Shown here piece by piece: positions 50,583 through 59,652 of a stretch of DNA of 64,000 nucleotides. The DNA is taken from NCBI GenBank assembly GCA_964493125.1, contig CAZBMS010000002.1:8769-72768 (forward strand), in the 5' to 3' direction. Source of the stretch: QGNO01 sp964493125. GTDB lineage: Bacteria; Chloroflexota; Dehalococcoidia; Lucifugimonadales; QGNO01. The notes below the pieces were generated by a model that was not told the origin of the DNA, did no database searches, and saw only the letters and a program-made list of their open reading frames with translations. Position 1 is the stretch's first letter. Each line of letters starts with the position of its first letter. Made by a program: the position numbers and the translations under genes.

Positions 50583-51007
50583 AGCGACAGATCCGCATAA
50601 AAGTAAAGGGGACCTGGCACACAGTAGAGCTTGAAGAGCCTCAGCAGTACCCTTTTCAAATGGTGGTAGACGGGGAAACAATGGCGATAGAAGTACAATC
50701 TGGCAAGATAGATCACTCCCCACAAAATGAAAATTCAAATCTCCTCAAGCAAGATAATGCTACCCCAGGCATGTCTGCAATTACTCAGGAAGATCAGAAA
50801 ATCATTAGGTCCCCGATGCCTGGCCGAATCGTTTCAATCACCGCAGAGGTGTGGAATAAACTGGAAGCTGGTGCAGAAGTTTGCGTATTGGAGACCATGA
50901 AAATGGAACAAAGCATCAAGATTTCCAATGGAGGGACCGTCAGAGCAATTTTTGTCGAATCAGGTCAAAATGTTACCGCAGGCACACCATTGGTTCAGCT
51001 TGGATAA
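50576..51007 (+). CDS. Biotin carboxyl carrier protein
   Basis: 143 residues. The C-terminal biotinyl domain has the ETMKMEQSI motif with the biotin-accepting Lys, preceded by RSPMPGRIVSI. The N-terminal 45 residues form a beta-rich region (RQIRIKVKGTWHTVELEE) joined by a Gln/Asn-rich linker. ATG 50576 lies within the end of the biotin carboxylase gene, implying coupling. The last 13 nt overlap tmk on the opposite strand. Confidence 0.92.
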   Translation: MVKRQIRIKVKGTWHTVELEEPQQYPFQMVVDGETMAIEVQSGKIDHSPQNENSNLLKQDNATPGMSAITQEDQKIIRSPMPGRIVSITAEVWNKLEAGAEVCVLETMKMEQSIKISNGGTVRAIFVESGQNVTAGTPLVQLG

Positions 51008-51660
51008 GACTGCAAACTAGATAAGCTTTTTACCTTTGCTTTTATACAAATCGCTAGAGAGTCAGCCGTAAGAGTCCCATCTAGCACGAACCATCTTTGA
51101 GGATCTGATTCAGCCATTTTCGCGTACCCATCATAAACTTTTCTGTGAAAAGACAACGGTTCATTTTCAAATCTTTCATTATTATCGCTCTGAAAACGAT
51201 CCTTATTTGAATCATTTCGGGATTTGTGCCTTTCTAAAGCATTTTCAGGCGATATATCTAAAAGAATCGTCAAATCTGGGGTTGTACCTTCAGTGGCTAT
51301 CTCATTTATTTTGGCAATAAAATCCAATGAAATCCCTCTCGCAAAGCCTTGATATGCAACAGTAGATGAGGTAAATCTGTCGCATATAACCACCTGATTT
51401 TGGATAATAGCTTTGCCCAATTTCTCTTTTATAAGTTGCGCCCTAGCAGCTGCAAACAAGAAAAGCTCCGAAATGGGTGTGATCTCAGTGATTGATTCCG
51501 ACTTCAACGACTTGCGTATTTCTGCACCCAAGTTCGTTCCGCCTGGCTCCCTAAACAAAGCAACTGAGATTCCTTCTTCTTTCAAAGCCTGGTACAACCT
51601 ACGAGCCTGAGTAGATTTCCCACTACCATCCAAGCCTTCAAAGACGACAAATACACCCAT
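50995..51660 (-). CDS. tmk: Thymidylate kinase
   Basis: Phosphorylates dTMP to dTDP. 221 residues. P-loop GLDGSGKSTQAR (about 9-20), the DRF-type motif CDRFTSSTVAYQG, FREPGGTNLGAEIRK, and the lid region RHKSRNDSNKDRFQ are present. The gene begins 2 nt after the R3H ATPase gene on the same strand, suggesting one transcript pdxS-pdxT-(R3H ATPase)-tmk. Its 3' end overlaps the biotin carrier gene tail to tail. Confidence 0.95.
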   Translation of the reverse strand: MGVFVVFEGLDGSGKSTQARRLYQALKEEGISVALFREPGGTNLGAEIRKSLKSESITEITPISELFLFAAARAQLIKEKLGKAIIQNQVVICDRFTSSTVAYQGFARGISLDFIAKINEIATEGTTPDLTILLDISPENALERHKSRNDSNKDRFQSDNNERFENEPLSFHRKVYDGYAKMAESDPQRWFVLDGTLTADSLAICIKAKVKSLSSLQSYPS

Positions 51661-51662
51661 AA

Positions 51663-53264
51663 TTAACGCCTGAAAACCATAACCCTTCTTTGTGGTTCTA
51701 CCCCTACACTCTCAGAGGCAACATTATATCTATTCGCAAGTTCGTGCTGTTGCCGACGTACATAAGATCGCTGGGGTTCAAGTTCTATATAAGGTTCCCC
51801 TTCCCAAACCTTTTCAACAGCGTCCTGTGCCTCCCGCATCGCATCTTCAAGAGATACCGGCTTACCATACACATGTTTTCTACGACTTCCTTTACCAAAC
51901 CCTAATAAAAACTGTTGTATCTGTAGCTTAGTATTCTTCCTTAAAACGTGAACCGGGATTCCGAGATTTTGTGCACTTTTTACTAATTTAGCGTTGCGCC
52001 TGTAGTGAATTCGGGTGGTCAATAAAACATCTGCTTGTTCAATATTGTCGGTCACCATTATAGTCATCTCACCACGGGTTACTAGCTCCTGTATGAACGA
52101 TCGATTTATCCCAAAAGGGCAAACTAAAAGGGTCTGCCCTGAAACTGATGCCTCATCATTAGGCAAATCTACATGAAATCTGTGATTATCAGCATCTGAT
52201 TTTTTATTCCCTGTAAAATCAGAAGGGGAAAGCGCTACGCCATCTGCTCTGACACCACCGAATGAATCACCCTTTCTGCCCTCAGACCGCGGCTGTAAGC
52301 CTCTCAACATCACATCAACTACTGAAGCAACATCGTAGTGTATTGCAACTTCACCCCAGCTTTTGATCTCAACAACCGAATCAAACGTGGGGGGGCGTTT
52401 CCTCTCCAGAATCGTTTTTTGAGTCCTACGACGTCTAGCCTCTTCATCACCGAGTATAACTGACTCTAAACCACCCACTAGATCACTCAAGGTAGGGTTC
52501 ATCATTAGATTCTGTAAAGTGTTTCCATGGGCTGTCGCTATAAGTTGCACTCCACGTTCGGCAATGGTTCTAGCGGCTGCAGCTTCAAGTTCGGTGCCCA
52601 TCTCATCTACTATGATGACCTCAGGCATATGATTTTCAACTGCCTCAATCATTACATCATGTTGGAGTGCTGGAGTTGGTACCTGCATCCTGCGCGCATG
52701 CCCTATTCCCCTGTGCGGAATATCCCCATCACCTGCTATTTCATTCGAAGTATCGACTACAATCACTCTCCGCCTAACCTCGTCAGCCAATATACGAGAG
52801 ACCTCTCTTAGCATCGTAGTTTTACCAACACCTGGACGACCAAGCAGCAAAACGCTTTTCCCACTTCGTATCAATTCCTCAACTGGCTTAATAGTCCCAA
52901 ATACAGCTCTTCCAACCCGACACGTTATACCTACAACCCTGCCGCCTCGGTTCCTAATAGCGGAAATCCTGTGCAAAGTTCTTTCAATACCAGCGCGATT
53001 ATCTTGACCAAATTCCCCAATTCGTTCCGTGACATAACGTAGGTCATCTTCTGATATCTCTTGGTCCGACAGAAAAATGTCTCCCCCCAAAAACCGTGCT
53101 TCCGGGAGACGACCAACATCCATCACTATCTCCAATAAATCGCCGAAGCCCTCTCGATTTTGTAAGGCGTTAAGTAAACGATCAGGCATCACATTAAGCA
53201 AACTTACCAAGTCTTCTTCAGCTAATGAATTTGATCCGTCTATATTAATTTTTCTCATCATCAA
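51663..53264 (-). CDS. AAA ATPase with C-terminal R3H domain (Ycf45/SpoIIIAA-like)
   Basis: 533 residues. A helical N-terminus, then an ATPase core with Walker A GRPGVGKTTMLREVSRIL (about 142-159), Walker B VIIVDEMGTELEAAAARTIAERG and sensor TAHGNTL, related to the SpoIIIAA/GspE-like group and the plant/cyanobacterial Ycf45 proteins. Two later mixed segments precede a C-terminal R3H-type single-strand nucleic-acid-binding region (QRSYVRRQQHELANRYNV) that ends in basic residues. The role is unknown in bacteria; a nucleic-acid-linked ATPase is inferred. Start is one of three tandem ATGs (53264, 53261, 53258). Adjacent to tmk. Confidence 0.85.
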   Translation of the reverse strand: MMMRKINIDGSNSLAEEDLVSLLNVMPDRLLNALQNREGFGDLLEIVMDVGRLPEARFLGGDIFLSDQEISEDDLRYVTERIGEFGQDNRAGIERTLHRISAIRNRGGRVVGITCRVGRAVFGTIKPVEELIRSGKSVLLLGRPGVGKTTMLREVSRILADEVRRRVIVVDTSNEIAGDGDIPHRGIGHARRMQVPTPALQHDVMIEAVENHMPEVIIVDEMGTELEAAAARTIAERGVQLIATAHGNTLQNLMMNPTLSDLVGGLESVILGDEEARRRRTQKTILERKRPPTFDSVVEIKSWGEVAIHYDVASVVDVMLRGLQPRSEGRKGDSFGGVRADGVALSPSDFTGNKKSDADNHRFHVDLPNDEASVSGQTLLVCPFGINRSFIQELVTRGEMTIMVTDNIEQADVLLTTRIHYRRNAKLVKSAQNLGIPVHVLRKNTKLQIQQFLLGFGKGSRRKHVYGKPVSLEDAMREAQDAVEKVWEGEPYIELEPQRSYVRRQQHELANRYNVASESVGVEPQRRVMVFRR

Positions 53265-53344
53265 ATAATTTTTTGTTGTCCATAACTTTGTAGTTATTGC
53301 AATGGCATAATCTTGATAGTTACATAAACTTGCCTAGTTATTTT

Positions 53345-53923
53345 TTAACCTCGATCAACCATATCAACAAAATACTCATGGAATCTAATGTCATTCGTGA
53401 GTTCAGGATGAAATGATGTTGCCAACATATGACCTTGCCTAACTGCAATGATTTCTTGGTCAGATGACCAAGAAAGGGGCTCTACTCCACTGCCTAGACT
53501 CACGACTTTCGGTGCTCTAATAAATATCGCCCTGAAGTCCCCACCGCTCAAACAGGCTACGGATACATCTGTCTCAAAGCTATCTACCTGACGACCATAT
53601 GCATTCCTCTGTATCTCGGTATCCATCAAACCCAAAGGAACCGGGTGTGGTTCTACAAGCTTTCCGGCCAACAAGATCATTCCCGCACACGTTCCCCAAA
53701 CGGGCATACCATTGCCAACTTTTTGTATCACAGGGGCCTTTAATCCGTAAATCTCCATTAAACGGGACTGGGAGGTACTCTCACCACCTGGAATAATCAG
53801 ACCATCCAAATCACTAAGATGCTCTGGGAGTCGGACTTCCTCAGTTTCAACTTCCAGCTTACTCAAGGCTTGTATATGTTCGGCAAAGTCGCCTTGAACT
53901 GCAAGGACGCCTATTTTTCTCAA
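53345..53923 (-). CDS. pdxT: Pyridoxal 5'-phosphate synthase glutaminase subunit
   Basis: Releases ammonia from glutamine for PdxS in vitamin B6 synthesis. 192 residues. The class I glutaminase triad is visible: Cys in WGTCAGMILL (about residue 79), and His and Glu in SFHPEL near the end. GVLAVQGDFAEH at the N-terminus and GGESTS are family landmarks. It starts 4 nt after the pdxS stop on the same strand, as expected for a PdxST pair. Confidence 0.95.
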   Translation of the reverse strand: MRKIGVLAVQGDFAEHIQALSKLEVETEEVRLPEHLSDLDGLIIPGGESTSQSRLMEIYGLKAPVIQKVGNGMPVWGTCAGMILLAGKLVEPHPVPLGLMDTEIQRNAYGRQVDSFETDVSVACLSGGDFRAIFIRAPKVVSLGSGVEPLSWSSDQEIIAVRQGHMLATSFHPELTNDIRFHEYFVDMVDRG

Positions 53924-53927
53924 TCCT

Positions 53928-54809
53928 CTACCAACCTCTGGTAGATAGAATCTGCTCCTCTTTCAGAGAACTCATTTCTATCCCTACCATCGGCTCTCCC
54001 AAACCCTTGGAAACCTCAGCGATTATCTTAGGATCATTGTAGTGGGTTACAGCCTCAACAATAGCCTTCCCAATATTCTCTGGGTCGTCTGATTTGAAAA
54101 CACCAGAACCAACAAACACTCCGTCAGAGCCTAGTTGCATCATGAGCGCAGCATCCGATGGGGTTGCTACACCACCAGCCGCAAAATTTACGACCGGAAG
54201 TCGACCCAGTTCTTTAACTTCTTTCAGTAATTCCAAAGACGCGCCTAAGTTTTTGGCTTCCGCTTGAAGCTCGTCGTCGCTCATGTTCTGAACCTTTCTT
54301 ATTTCGCTCATCACTGATCGTATATGTCGAACCGCTTCAACCACGTTCCCAGTACCAGCCTCACCTTTGGTCCGAATCATTGCCGCTCCTTCAGCTATTC
54401 GCCTAAGAGCTTCTCCAAGATCTCTGGCACCACACACAAACGGGATTGTAAATCCATGTTTCCATATGTGATTTTGCTCATCAGCCGGAGTTAAAACCTC
54501 GGATTCGTCTATATAGTCAGCTTTCAAAGCTTCTAGAACCTGAGCTTCAACAATGTGGCCAATTCGGCATTTTGCCATCACCGGAATTGTAACTGCCTCC
54601 ATTATTGAAACTATCCGCTCTGGGTCAGCCATTCTCGCAACTCCCCCAGCAGCTCTAATGTCTGCCGGCACTCTTTCAAGCGCCATGACTGCACAGGCAC
54701 CAGCTGACTCAGCAATTCTGGCCTGCTCTGGGTTAACAACATCCATTATTACCCCACCCTTAAGCATCTGGGCGTGACCAGCCTTAACTTGCCAAGTACC
54801 CTTATCCAT
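53928..54809 (-). CDS. pdxS: Pyridoxal 5'-phosphate synthase subunit
   Basis: Builds PLP from ribose 5-phosphate, glyceraldehyde 3-phosphate and ammonia. 293 residues, the family norm. ATG 54809 has GGAGGG at ideal spacing; an earlier frame from 54887 covers the promoter and adds unconserved residues. Landmarks are KAGHAQMLKGGVIMDVV, ARIAESAGACAVMALERVPADIRAAGGVARM, the catalytic-Lys region KCRIGHIVEA, and FAAGGVATPSDAALMM. Operon with pdxT. Confidence 0.97.
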   Translation of the reverse strand: MDKGTWQVKAGHAQMLKGGVIMDVVNPEQARIAESAGACAVMALERVPADIRAAGGVARMADPERIVSIMEAVTIPVMAKCRIGHIVEAQVLEALKADYIDESEVLTPADEQNHIWKHGFTIPFVCGARDLGEALRRIAEGAAMIRTKGEAGTGNVVEAVRHIRSVMSEIRKVQNMSDDELQAEAKNLGASLELLKEVKELGRLPVVNFAAGGVATPSDAALMMQLGSDGVFVGSGVFKSDDPENIGKAIVEAVTHYNDPKIIAEVSKGLGEPMVGIEMSSLKEEQILSTRGW

Positions 54810-54857
54810 TTTATCCCTCCAAATTGAGTCCCCAACATTTGAGTGCTGGGCAAATGC

Positions 54858-54887
54858 ATTATACGTTGCACATCGAAGGGTCTGCAA
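54858..54887 (-). promoter_or_regulatory. Promoter for pdxS
   Basis: Minus strand TTGCAG (54887-54882), an 18-nt spacer, then TATAAT (54863-54858). It starts the transcript about 40 nt before ATG 54809. A perfect -10. Confidence 0.55.
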
Positions 54888-54971
54888 TGAATCCCCTCAT
54901 TTCGCCAATCTTAGACAAGAAAGTTGATGGCTAGTAGACTAGGTGGATTCACCTGGTTTCTGGGGGACATA

Positions 54972-55559
54972 ATGAATCTTGAAGCCGAGGCTTATATAGA
55001 GAGATTTGAATACTTGCGGAATGAATTCAAGGAAGCGATTCACCAAAAGAGCCCAGACGATCTAATATGGAAGCCTAAAGGACTCCCGCAAGTCGAAACA
55101 AACTCTGCTTACGTTTTGGTTACCCACGTAGCCGGAAGTGAAGCCTACCACATACACGAACTCGTGGGGAAAATTAACGTTAATCGGGATCGCGCCTCAG
55201 AATTTGCTGTGTCCGAACACCCAAGGAATTCTATTCCGTCATTTTCTCAGCTTCAAAAAACCCTAAACATGGTCGGGGAAACGACTAATCAAGTATTAAG
55301 TAGAATTACCCAAGAAGAGCTGAATGAATCTTTTGAATACGGCGGCCGACTTGTCACTAGAAGATGGGCGGTCCTGCATACTCTCGAACATATAGGGCAA
55401 CACCTGGGGCACCTCACGCTAACCTTGCAACTCAAGAAGGCAATAGATGAAGGTGAGATTATTCCAATGAATGACATTGATTTTGGACATGATATTGGAA
55501 TAATAATGCCTAATTGGAAAGACCTACCATCAGAGGATGATGACAATGAGGAAGAGTAA
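54972..55559 (+). CDS. DinB-like four-helix-bundle metalloprotein
   Basis: 195 residues from ATG 54972, chosen because GGGGGA lies 5 nt upstream. A TTG/ATG at 54924-54927 would add 15 residues without a ribosome site. The DinB/YfiT-type helical bundle is suggested by a metal-binding His in LVTHVAGSEAYHIHELVG and the later cluster HTLEHIGQHLGHLTL. The family includes damage-inducible proteins and thiol transferases of unknown substrate. It ends 17 nt before uvrA on the same strand, hinting at a shared stress or repair context. The acidic tail (SEDDDNEEE) is unusual. Confidence 0.75.
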   Translation: MNLEAEAYIERFEYLRNEFKEAIHQKSPDDLIWKPKGLPQVETNSAYVLVTHVAGSEAYHIHELVGKINVNRDRASEFAVSEHPRNSIPSFSQLQKTLNMVGETTNQVLSRITQEELNESFEYGGRLVTRRWAVLHTLEHIGQHLGHLTLTLQLKKAIDEGEIIPMNDIDFGHDIGIIMPNWKDLPSEDDDNEEE

Positions 55560-55576
55560 TTGGAGTGTGACAGTAA

Positions 55577-58504
55577 ATGGTGTCAGAAAATATAGTTGTT
55601 AAAGGAGCTAAGGGGCACAACCTTAAGAACATAGACGTAGTAATCCCTCGCAACAAACTGGTCGCCATAACAGGTGTGTCTGGCTCTGGGAAATCAACGC
55701 TTGCCTTTGACACGATTTACGCGGAAGGCCAGCGACGGTACGTCGAATCCCTATCAGCCTACGCAAGACAGTTTCTTGGTCGTATGGACAAACCGGATGT
55801 GGAATATATAGAGGGATTGAGCCCCGCCATATCTATAGATCAAAAAGGCGTCTCGCATAATCCCCGTTCTACTGTAGGAACAGTGACGGAAATTTACGAT
55901 TATCTCCGGCTGCTGTTTGCACGCATCGGGCGACCACATTGTTACAAGTGCGGGAGGCCAGTCGATAAGCAAACCCCACAACAAATCGTGGATGTGATTA
56001 GGAACTACACAAACGGTAAGAGAATAATGTTGCTTGCCCCCAAGGTTGTACACAAAAAAGGTGAGCACAAAGAAGTTTTTGATGAAGCCCGTAAAGAAGG
56101 ATTTGTAAGGATCAGACTCAATGGAACCATTCAGGATTTGTCTGATTCATTTAATCTGAACAAGAACAAATGGCACACAATCGAGATTGTTGTAGACCGC
56201 CTTGTGATTGAAAAGGAAATGGACAGCGGTAGGCTGACAGATTCAATAGAAACTGCCCTACATCATGGAGGAGGCACCGTTAGCATATTAGATGCTGAAA
56301 CTGGAGAGGAACAGCTATTCTCTGAACACTTCGCTTGTGTAAATTGCGATATAAGCCTAGGCGAAATTGAGCCTCGTACCTTCAGCTTCAACTCCCCTTA
56401 TGGAGCTTGCGCGAATTGCACAGGCTTAGGCTTCAGACTAGAAATAGATCCAAACCTAGTGATCCCAAATAAAGATCTGTCTTTGCGCGAAGGAGCGATA
56501 CAACCATGGAGACGAGTTGGTTCTATTACGACTTTGTACTGGAGTCTCTTAGAATCGCTAGCTCGGGAAAACGGATTTTCAACGGCAACTCCAGTAAAGG
56601 ACTTAGAGTCACGCTTTTTGGACATGATCCTATATGGGAATGGTGGTAAGTCTATAGAGCTCATTCACACAACGCGAAGGGGGCGAACATATAGATGGAA
56701 AACAACATTTGAAGGAGTTATAACAAACCTGGTGCGTCGCCACAAAGAAACACCGTCTGACTACATGCGAAGACAAATAGAGCGGTACATGACCAGCCAT
56801 CCGTGTCATACCTGTAACGGGAAACGGCTGAAGTTTGAATCTTTGGCGGTGACTATACTAGGTAAGAGCATAATGGATGTCACTGCCCAGTCAATTAATC
56901 AGGCGTTCGAATGGATGCAATCAGCCGAGAAAGAAAAGGAAAATAACGCTAACAAAGATGGTTTAACCGAGAAAGAGCAAACTATAGCAAGGCAAATCCT
57001 TAAGGAGATCCAGGCCAGATTGAGGTTCCTTATAGATATAGGACTCGGATATATAACCCTGGACAGAACTGCCTCGACTCTTTCGGGTGGAGAGGCCCAA
57101 AGAATTCGGCTAGCTACCCAGATCGGTTCTGGTCTGATGGGAGTTCTCTACGTTTGTGACGAGCCATCCATTGGGTTGCATCCATCGGACAATTCACTGC
57201 TAATCGGGACGTTAGAACGGCTTCGTGACCTAGGTAATACAGTAATAATTGTAGAGCATGACGAAGCAATCATGCGAGCTTCAAATCACATCATCGATAT
57301 GGGGCCAGATGCCGGGCAAGGAGGAGGCTGGGTAGTAGCTACCGGCACTCTCGATGACATTTGTGCCTCTGAAGAGTCTATAACTGGAGCCTATTTGAGT
57401 GGGCGCCGTGAAATCTCCCTGCCAGTAAACAGAAGACCTGGAAATGGAAATAGCCTTACCGTTGTAGGTGCCATGGAAAACAATCTTAAAGATATACATG
57501 TAGACATACCACTTGGGAAACTAGTAGCAGTGACTGGTGTATCTGGATCAGGAAAATCTACTTTAATTAATGAGGTCTTATACAAAAATCTAGCTCAAGC
57601 GATCTACAGGGCCAAAGAAAGGCCAGGGCTAGTGAAAAAAATAGACGGGATAGAATTAATAGATAAGGTCGTTGACATCAACCAGTCGCCTATCGGACGC
57701 ACACCGCGTAGCAATCCAGCCACTTATGTTGGGGTCTTTACCCCAATAAGAGAGTTGTTCTCAATAGTACCTGAAGCAAGGGCACGAGGTTATAAACCCG
57801 GACGTTTTTCTTTTAACGTTAAAGGTGGACGCTGTGAGGTTTGCACTGGGGACGGTTACATTGAAATTGAGATGCAATTCCTACCGAACGTCACCGTAGC
57901 GTGCGAAGTATGTAAAGGCCAACGATACAATCGTGAAGCCCTAGAAATTAAATTCAAAGACAAAAGCATAGCCGATGTTCTAGATATGACAGTTTCAGAA
58001 GCGTTGGATTTTTTTGCTAACTTTCCAAAAGTTAGCAACAAGCTGCAAACCATGAATGATGTAGGGCTCGGCTACATCAAGTTAGGCCAACCAGCAACGA
58101 CTCTCTCAGGTGGAGAAGCTCAACGAGTCAAACTTTCGTCAGAGCTATCTAAAAGGTCGACCGGCAAAACCTTGTACATTTTGGACGAGCCCACTACAGG
58201 GCTGTCTTTTAGAGATTGCGAGGCCCTACTGGGAGTTTTGCATCGCCTAGTCGATTCAGGCAATTCTGTAATCCTGATTGAGCATCACCTGGATCTCATA
58301 AAAAATGCTGACCACATAATCGATCTTGGCCCAGGGGCCGGCGACAAAGGAGGATATGTTATAGGCGAAGGTACGCCAGAAGAATTAGCTAAGATTCCTA
58401 ATTCCGACACGGCTAAGTATCTCAAGCCTATCCTAGAAGAATCTCCACCTGTAGAAAATCCCGAACCCATTGATCTGCGAAAACAGATTAAGTTAGCGAG
58501 CTAA
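55577..58504 (+). CDS. uvrA: Excinuclease ABC subunit A
   Basis: The damage-recognition ATPase of nucleotide excision repair, 975 residues, complete. Two ABC domains: Walker A motifs GVSGSGKSTLAFD (about 35) and GVSGSGKSTLINE, signatures LSGGEAQRIRLATQIG and LSGGEAQRVKLSSEL, and Walker B VCDEPSIGLHP and ILDEPTTGLSF. Zinc modules are present (CYKCGRP; CEVCTGDGYIEIEMQFLP then CEVCKGQRYN). The family phrase SLSAYARQFLGRMDKPD is at about 57-73. Downstream of the DinB-like gene. Confidence 0.97.
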   Translation: MVSENIVVKGAKGHNLKNIDVVIPRNKLVAITGVSGSGKSTLAFDTIYAEGQRRYVESLSAYARQFLGRMDKPDVEYIEGLSPAISIDQKGVSHNPRSTVGTVTEIYDYLRLLFARIGRPHCYKCGRPVDKQTPQQIVDVIRNYTNGKRIMLLAPKVVHKKGEHKEVFDEARKEGFVRIRLNGTIQDLSDSFNLNKNKWHTIEIVVDRLVIEKEMDSGRLTDSIETALHHGGGTVSILDAETGEEQLFSEHFACVNCDISLGEIEPRTFSFNSPYGACANCTGLGFRLEIDPNLVIPNKDLSLREGAIQPWRRVGSITTLYWSLLESLARENGFSTATPVKDLESRFLDMILYGNGGKSIELIHTTRRGRTYRWKTTFEGVITNLVRRHKETPSDYMRRQIERYMTSHPCHTCNGKRLKFESLAVTILGKSIMDVTAQSINQAFEWMQSAEKEKENNANKDGLTEKEQTIARQILKEIQARLRFLIDIGLGYITLDRTASTLSGGEAQRIRLATQIGSGLMGVLYVCDEPSIGLHPSDNSLLIGTLERLRDLGNTVIIVEHDEAIMRASNHIIDMGPDAGQGGGWVVATGTLDDICASEESITGAYLSGRREISLPVNRRPGNGNSLTVVGAMENNLKDIHVDIPLGKLVAVTGVSGSGKSTLINEVLYKNLAQAIYRAKERPGLVKKIDGIELIDKVVDINQSPIGRTPRSNPATYVGVFTPIRELFSIVPEARARGYKPGRFSFNVKGGRCEVCTGDGYIEIEMQFLPNVTVACEVCKGQRYNREALEIKFKDKSIADVLDMTVSEALDFFANFPKVSNKLQTMNDVGLGYIKLGQPATTLSGGEAQRVKLSSELSKRSTGKTLYILDEPTTGLSFRDCEALLGVLHRLVDSGNSVILIEHHLDLIKNADHIIDLGPGAGDKGGYVIGEGTPEELAKIPNSDTAKYLKPILEESPPVENPEPIDLRKQIKLAS

Positions 58505-58605
58505 CCAAGGGGTTGTTTAAATAAGTCTAAATCTTAGGCTATTTTAATGTCAGCAATCCTGTGATAGAAATGACGCACCTATCCTCTTCATCACGAGGTG
58601 TCGAT

Positions 58606-59613
58606 ATGACTGAAAACTTACCATTGGTCTGGGTTTTAGGAACTGGTGGAACCATCGCAGCTTGGGGGGCACCGCGCTTAACTTTTTTTGAGTACGGAGT
58701 GCCAGGTAAGCGGCTAGACGTTCACGATAACCTCGAACGCATACCGGAAGTGGAACAATTCGCTCGAGTCAAAGCAGACCATCTCGTTCAGGCTGGCAGC
58801 GGTAGTCTTGGGGACAGTGGATGGTTAATGCTCACGAAAAAGATAAACAGCCTGTTCGAAGAGGATCCCGATATTTCCGGCATAGTGGTAACCCACGGTA
58901 CTTCGTCTCTGGAAGAGACAGCGTATTGGCTGAATCTGACGGTAAAAAGTGAAAAACCTGTCGTAGTCACCGGAACAATGAGACCGCCTTCAGCTATGGG
59001 AACTGAATCCGACAATAATCTCTTGGGTTCGATAATACTTGCGGGATCAAAAGAGGCCCAAGGCATGGGCGTAACAGTCATGTTAAACGACGAAATCAAC
59101 GCCGCCAGAGATGTGACAAAACAAAACTCGTATCGAATACAAACCTTCGGCACACGCGAACTAGGATTTCTCGGATACCTGGACTCTGACCTTAAACCAA
59201 TGTTCTATAGGCGTCCAACAAGAAAGCACACACACCAAACGGAGTTTAATGTCAATGGCATGGACACACTCCCACAGGTAGATGTCCTCTACTCTTACGA
59301 AGGCTCCAGTGACCTACAAGCACGTGCCTTGGTGGATGCTGAGATCCCAGGTATCGTCGTGGGGAGTATGGGGCCTGGAGCTGTTGGTGAACAGGTAAAC
59401 AACGCCCTCTTAGACGCTAGGAAAAAAGGAATTATTGTGGTTGTAACTACGAGAGCCGGTGCTGGGAGGATTATCCGTACAAGCGTTTATGAGAATGAGG
59501 GTATTGTCGCCGGCGATAACCTCAGCCCACAAAAAGCTCGAATACTCTTGAAGCTAGCATTAACAGTAACAACTGACCCTGAAGAAATTCAGAGAATTTT
59601 CAATGCTTATTGA
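58606..59613 (+). CDS. Asparaginase family protein, copy 1
   Basis: 335 residues, asparaginase/glutaminase fold hydrolysing Asn to Asp and ammonia. The first catalytic Thr lies in LGTGGTIAAWG (Thr16), and the second active-site stretch is VVTHGTSSLEETAYW followed by VVVTGTMRPPSAMG with Lys/Asp relay residues around LNDEINAARDV. No signal peptide, so cytosolic. ATG 58606 is chosen because GAGGTG lies 7 nt upstream; a GTG at 58561 is possible. It shares a 121-nt identical tract with copy 2 located 39 nt downstream. Confidence 0.9.
   Translation: MTENLPLVWVLGTGGTIAAWGAPRLTFFEYGVPGKRLDVHDNLERIPEVEQFARVKADHLVQAGSGSLGDSGWLMLTKKINSLFEEDPDISGIVVTHGTSSLEETAYWLNLTVKSEKPVVVTGTMRPPSAMGTESDNNLLGSIILAGSKEAQGMGVTVMLNDEINAARDVTKQNSYRIQTFGTRELGFLGYLDSDLKPMFYRRPTRKHTHQTEFNVNGMDTLPQVDVLYSYEGSSDLQARALVDAEIPGIVVGSMGPGAVGEQVNNALLDARKKGIIVVVTTRAGAGRIIRTSVYENEGIVAGDNLSPQKARILLKLALTVTTDPEEIQRIFNAY
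59084..59204 (+). repeat. 121-nt tract identical to 60134-60254
   Basis: Base-for-base identity with the same region of asparaginase copy 2, offset exactly 1050 nt (350 codons) and in frame. The surrounding 250 nt upstream is also very similar, while the start and the last third of the genes diverge strongly. Confidence 0.95.
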
Positions 59614-59652
59614 TTTGCAAATAGCATCGAGTATAGGTAACGGAGGATAAAC

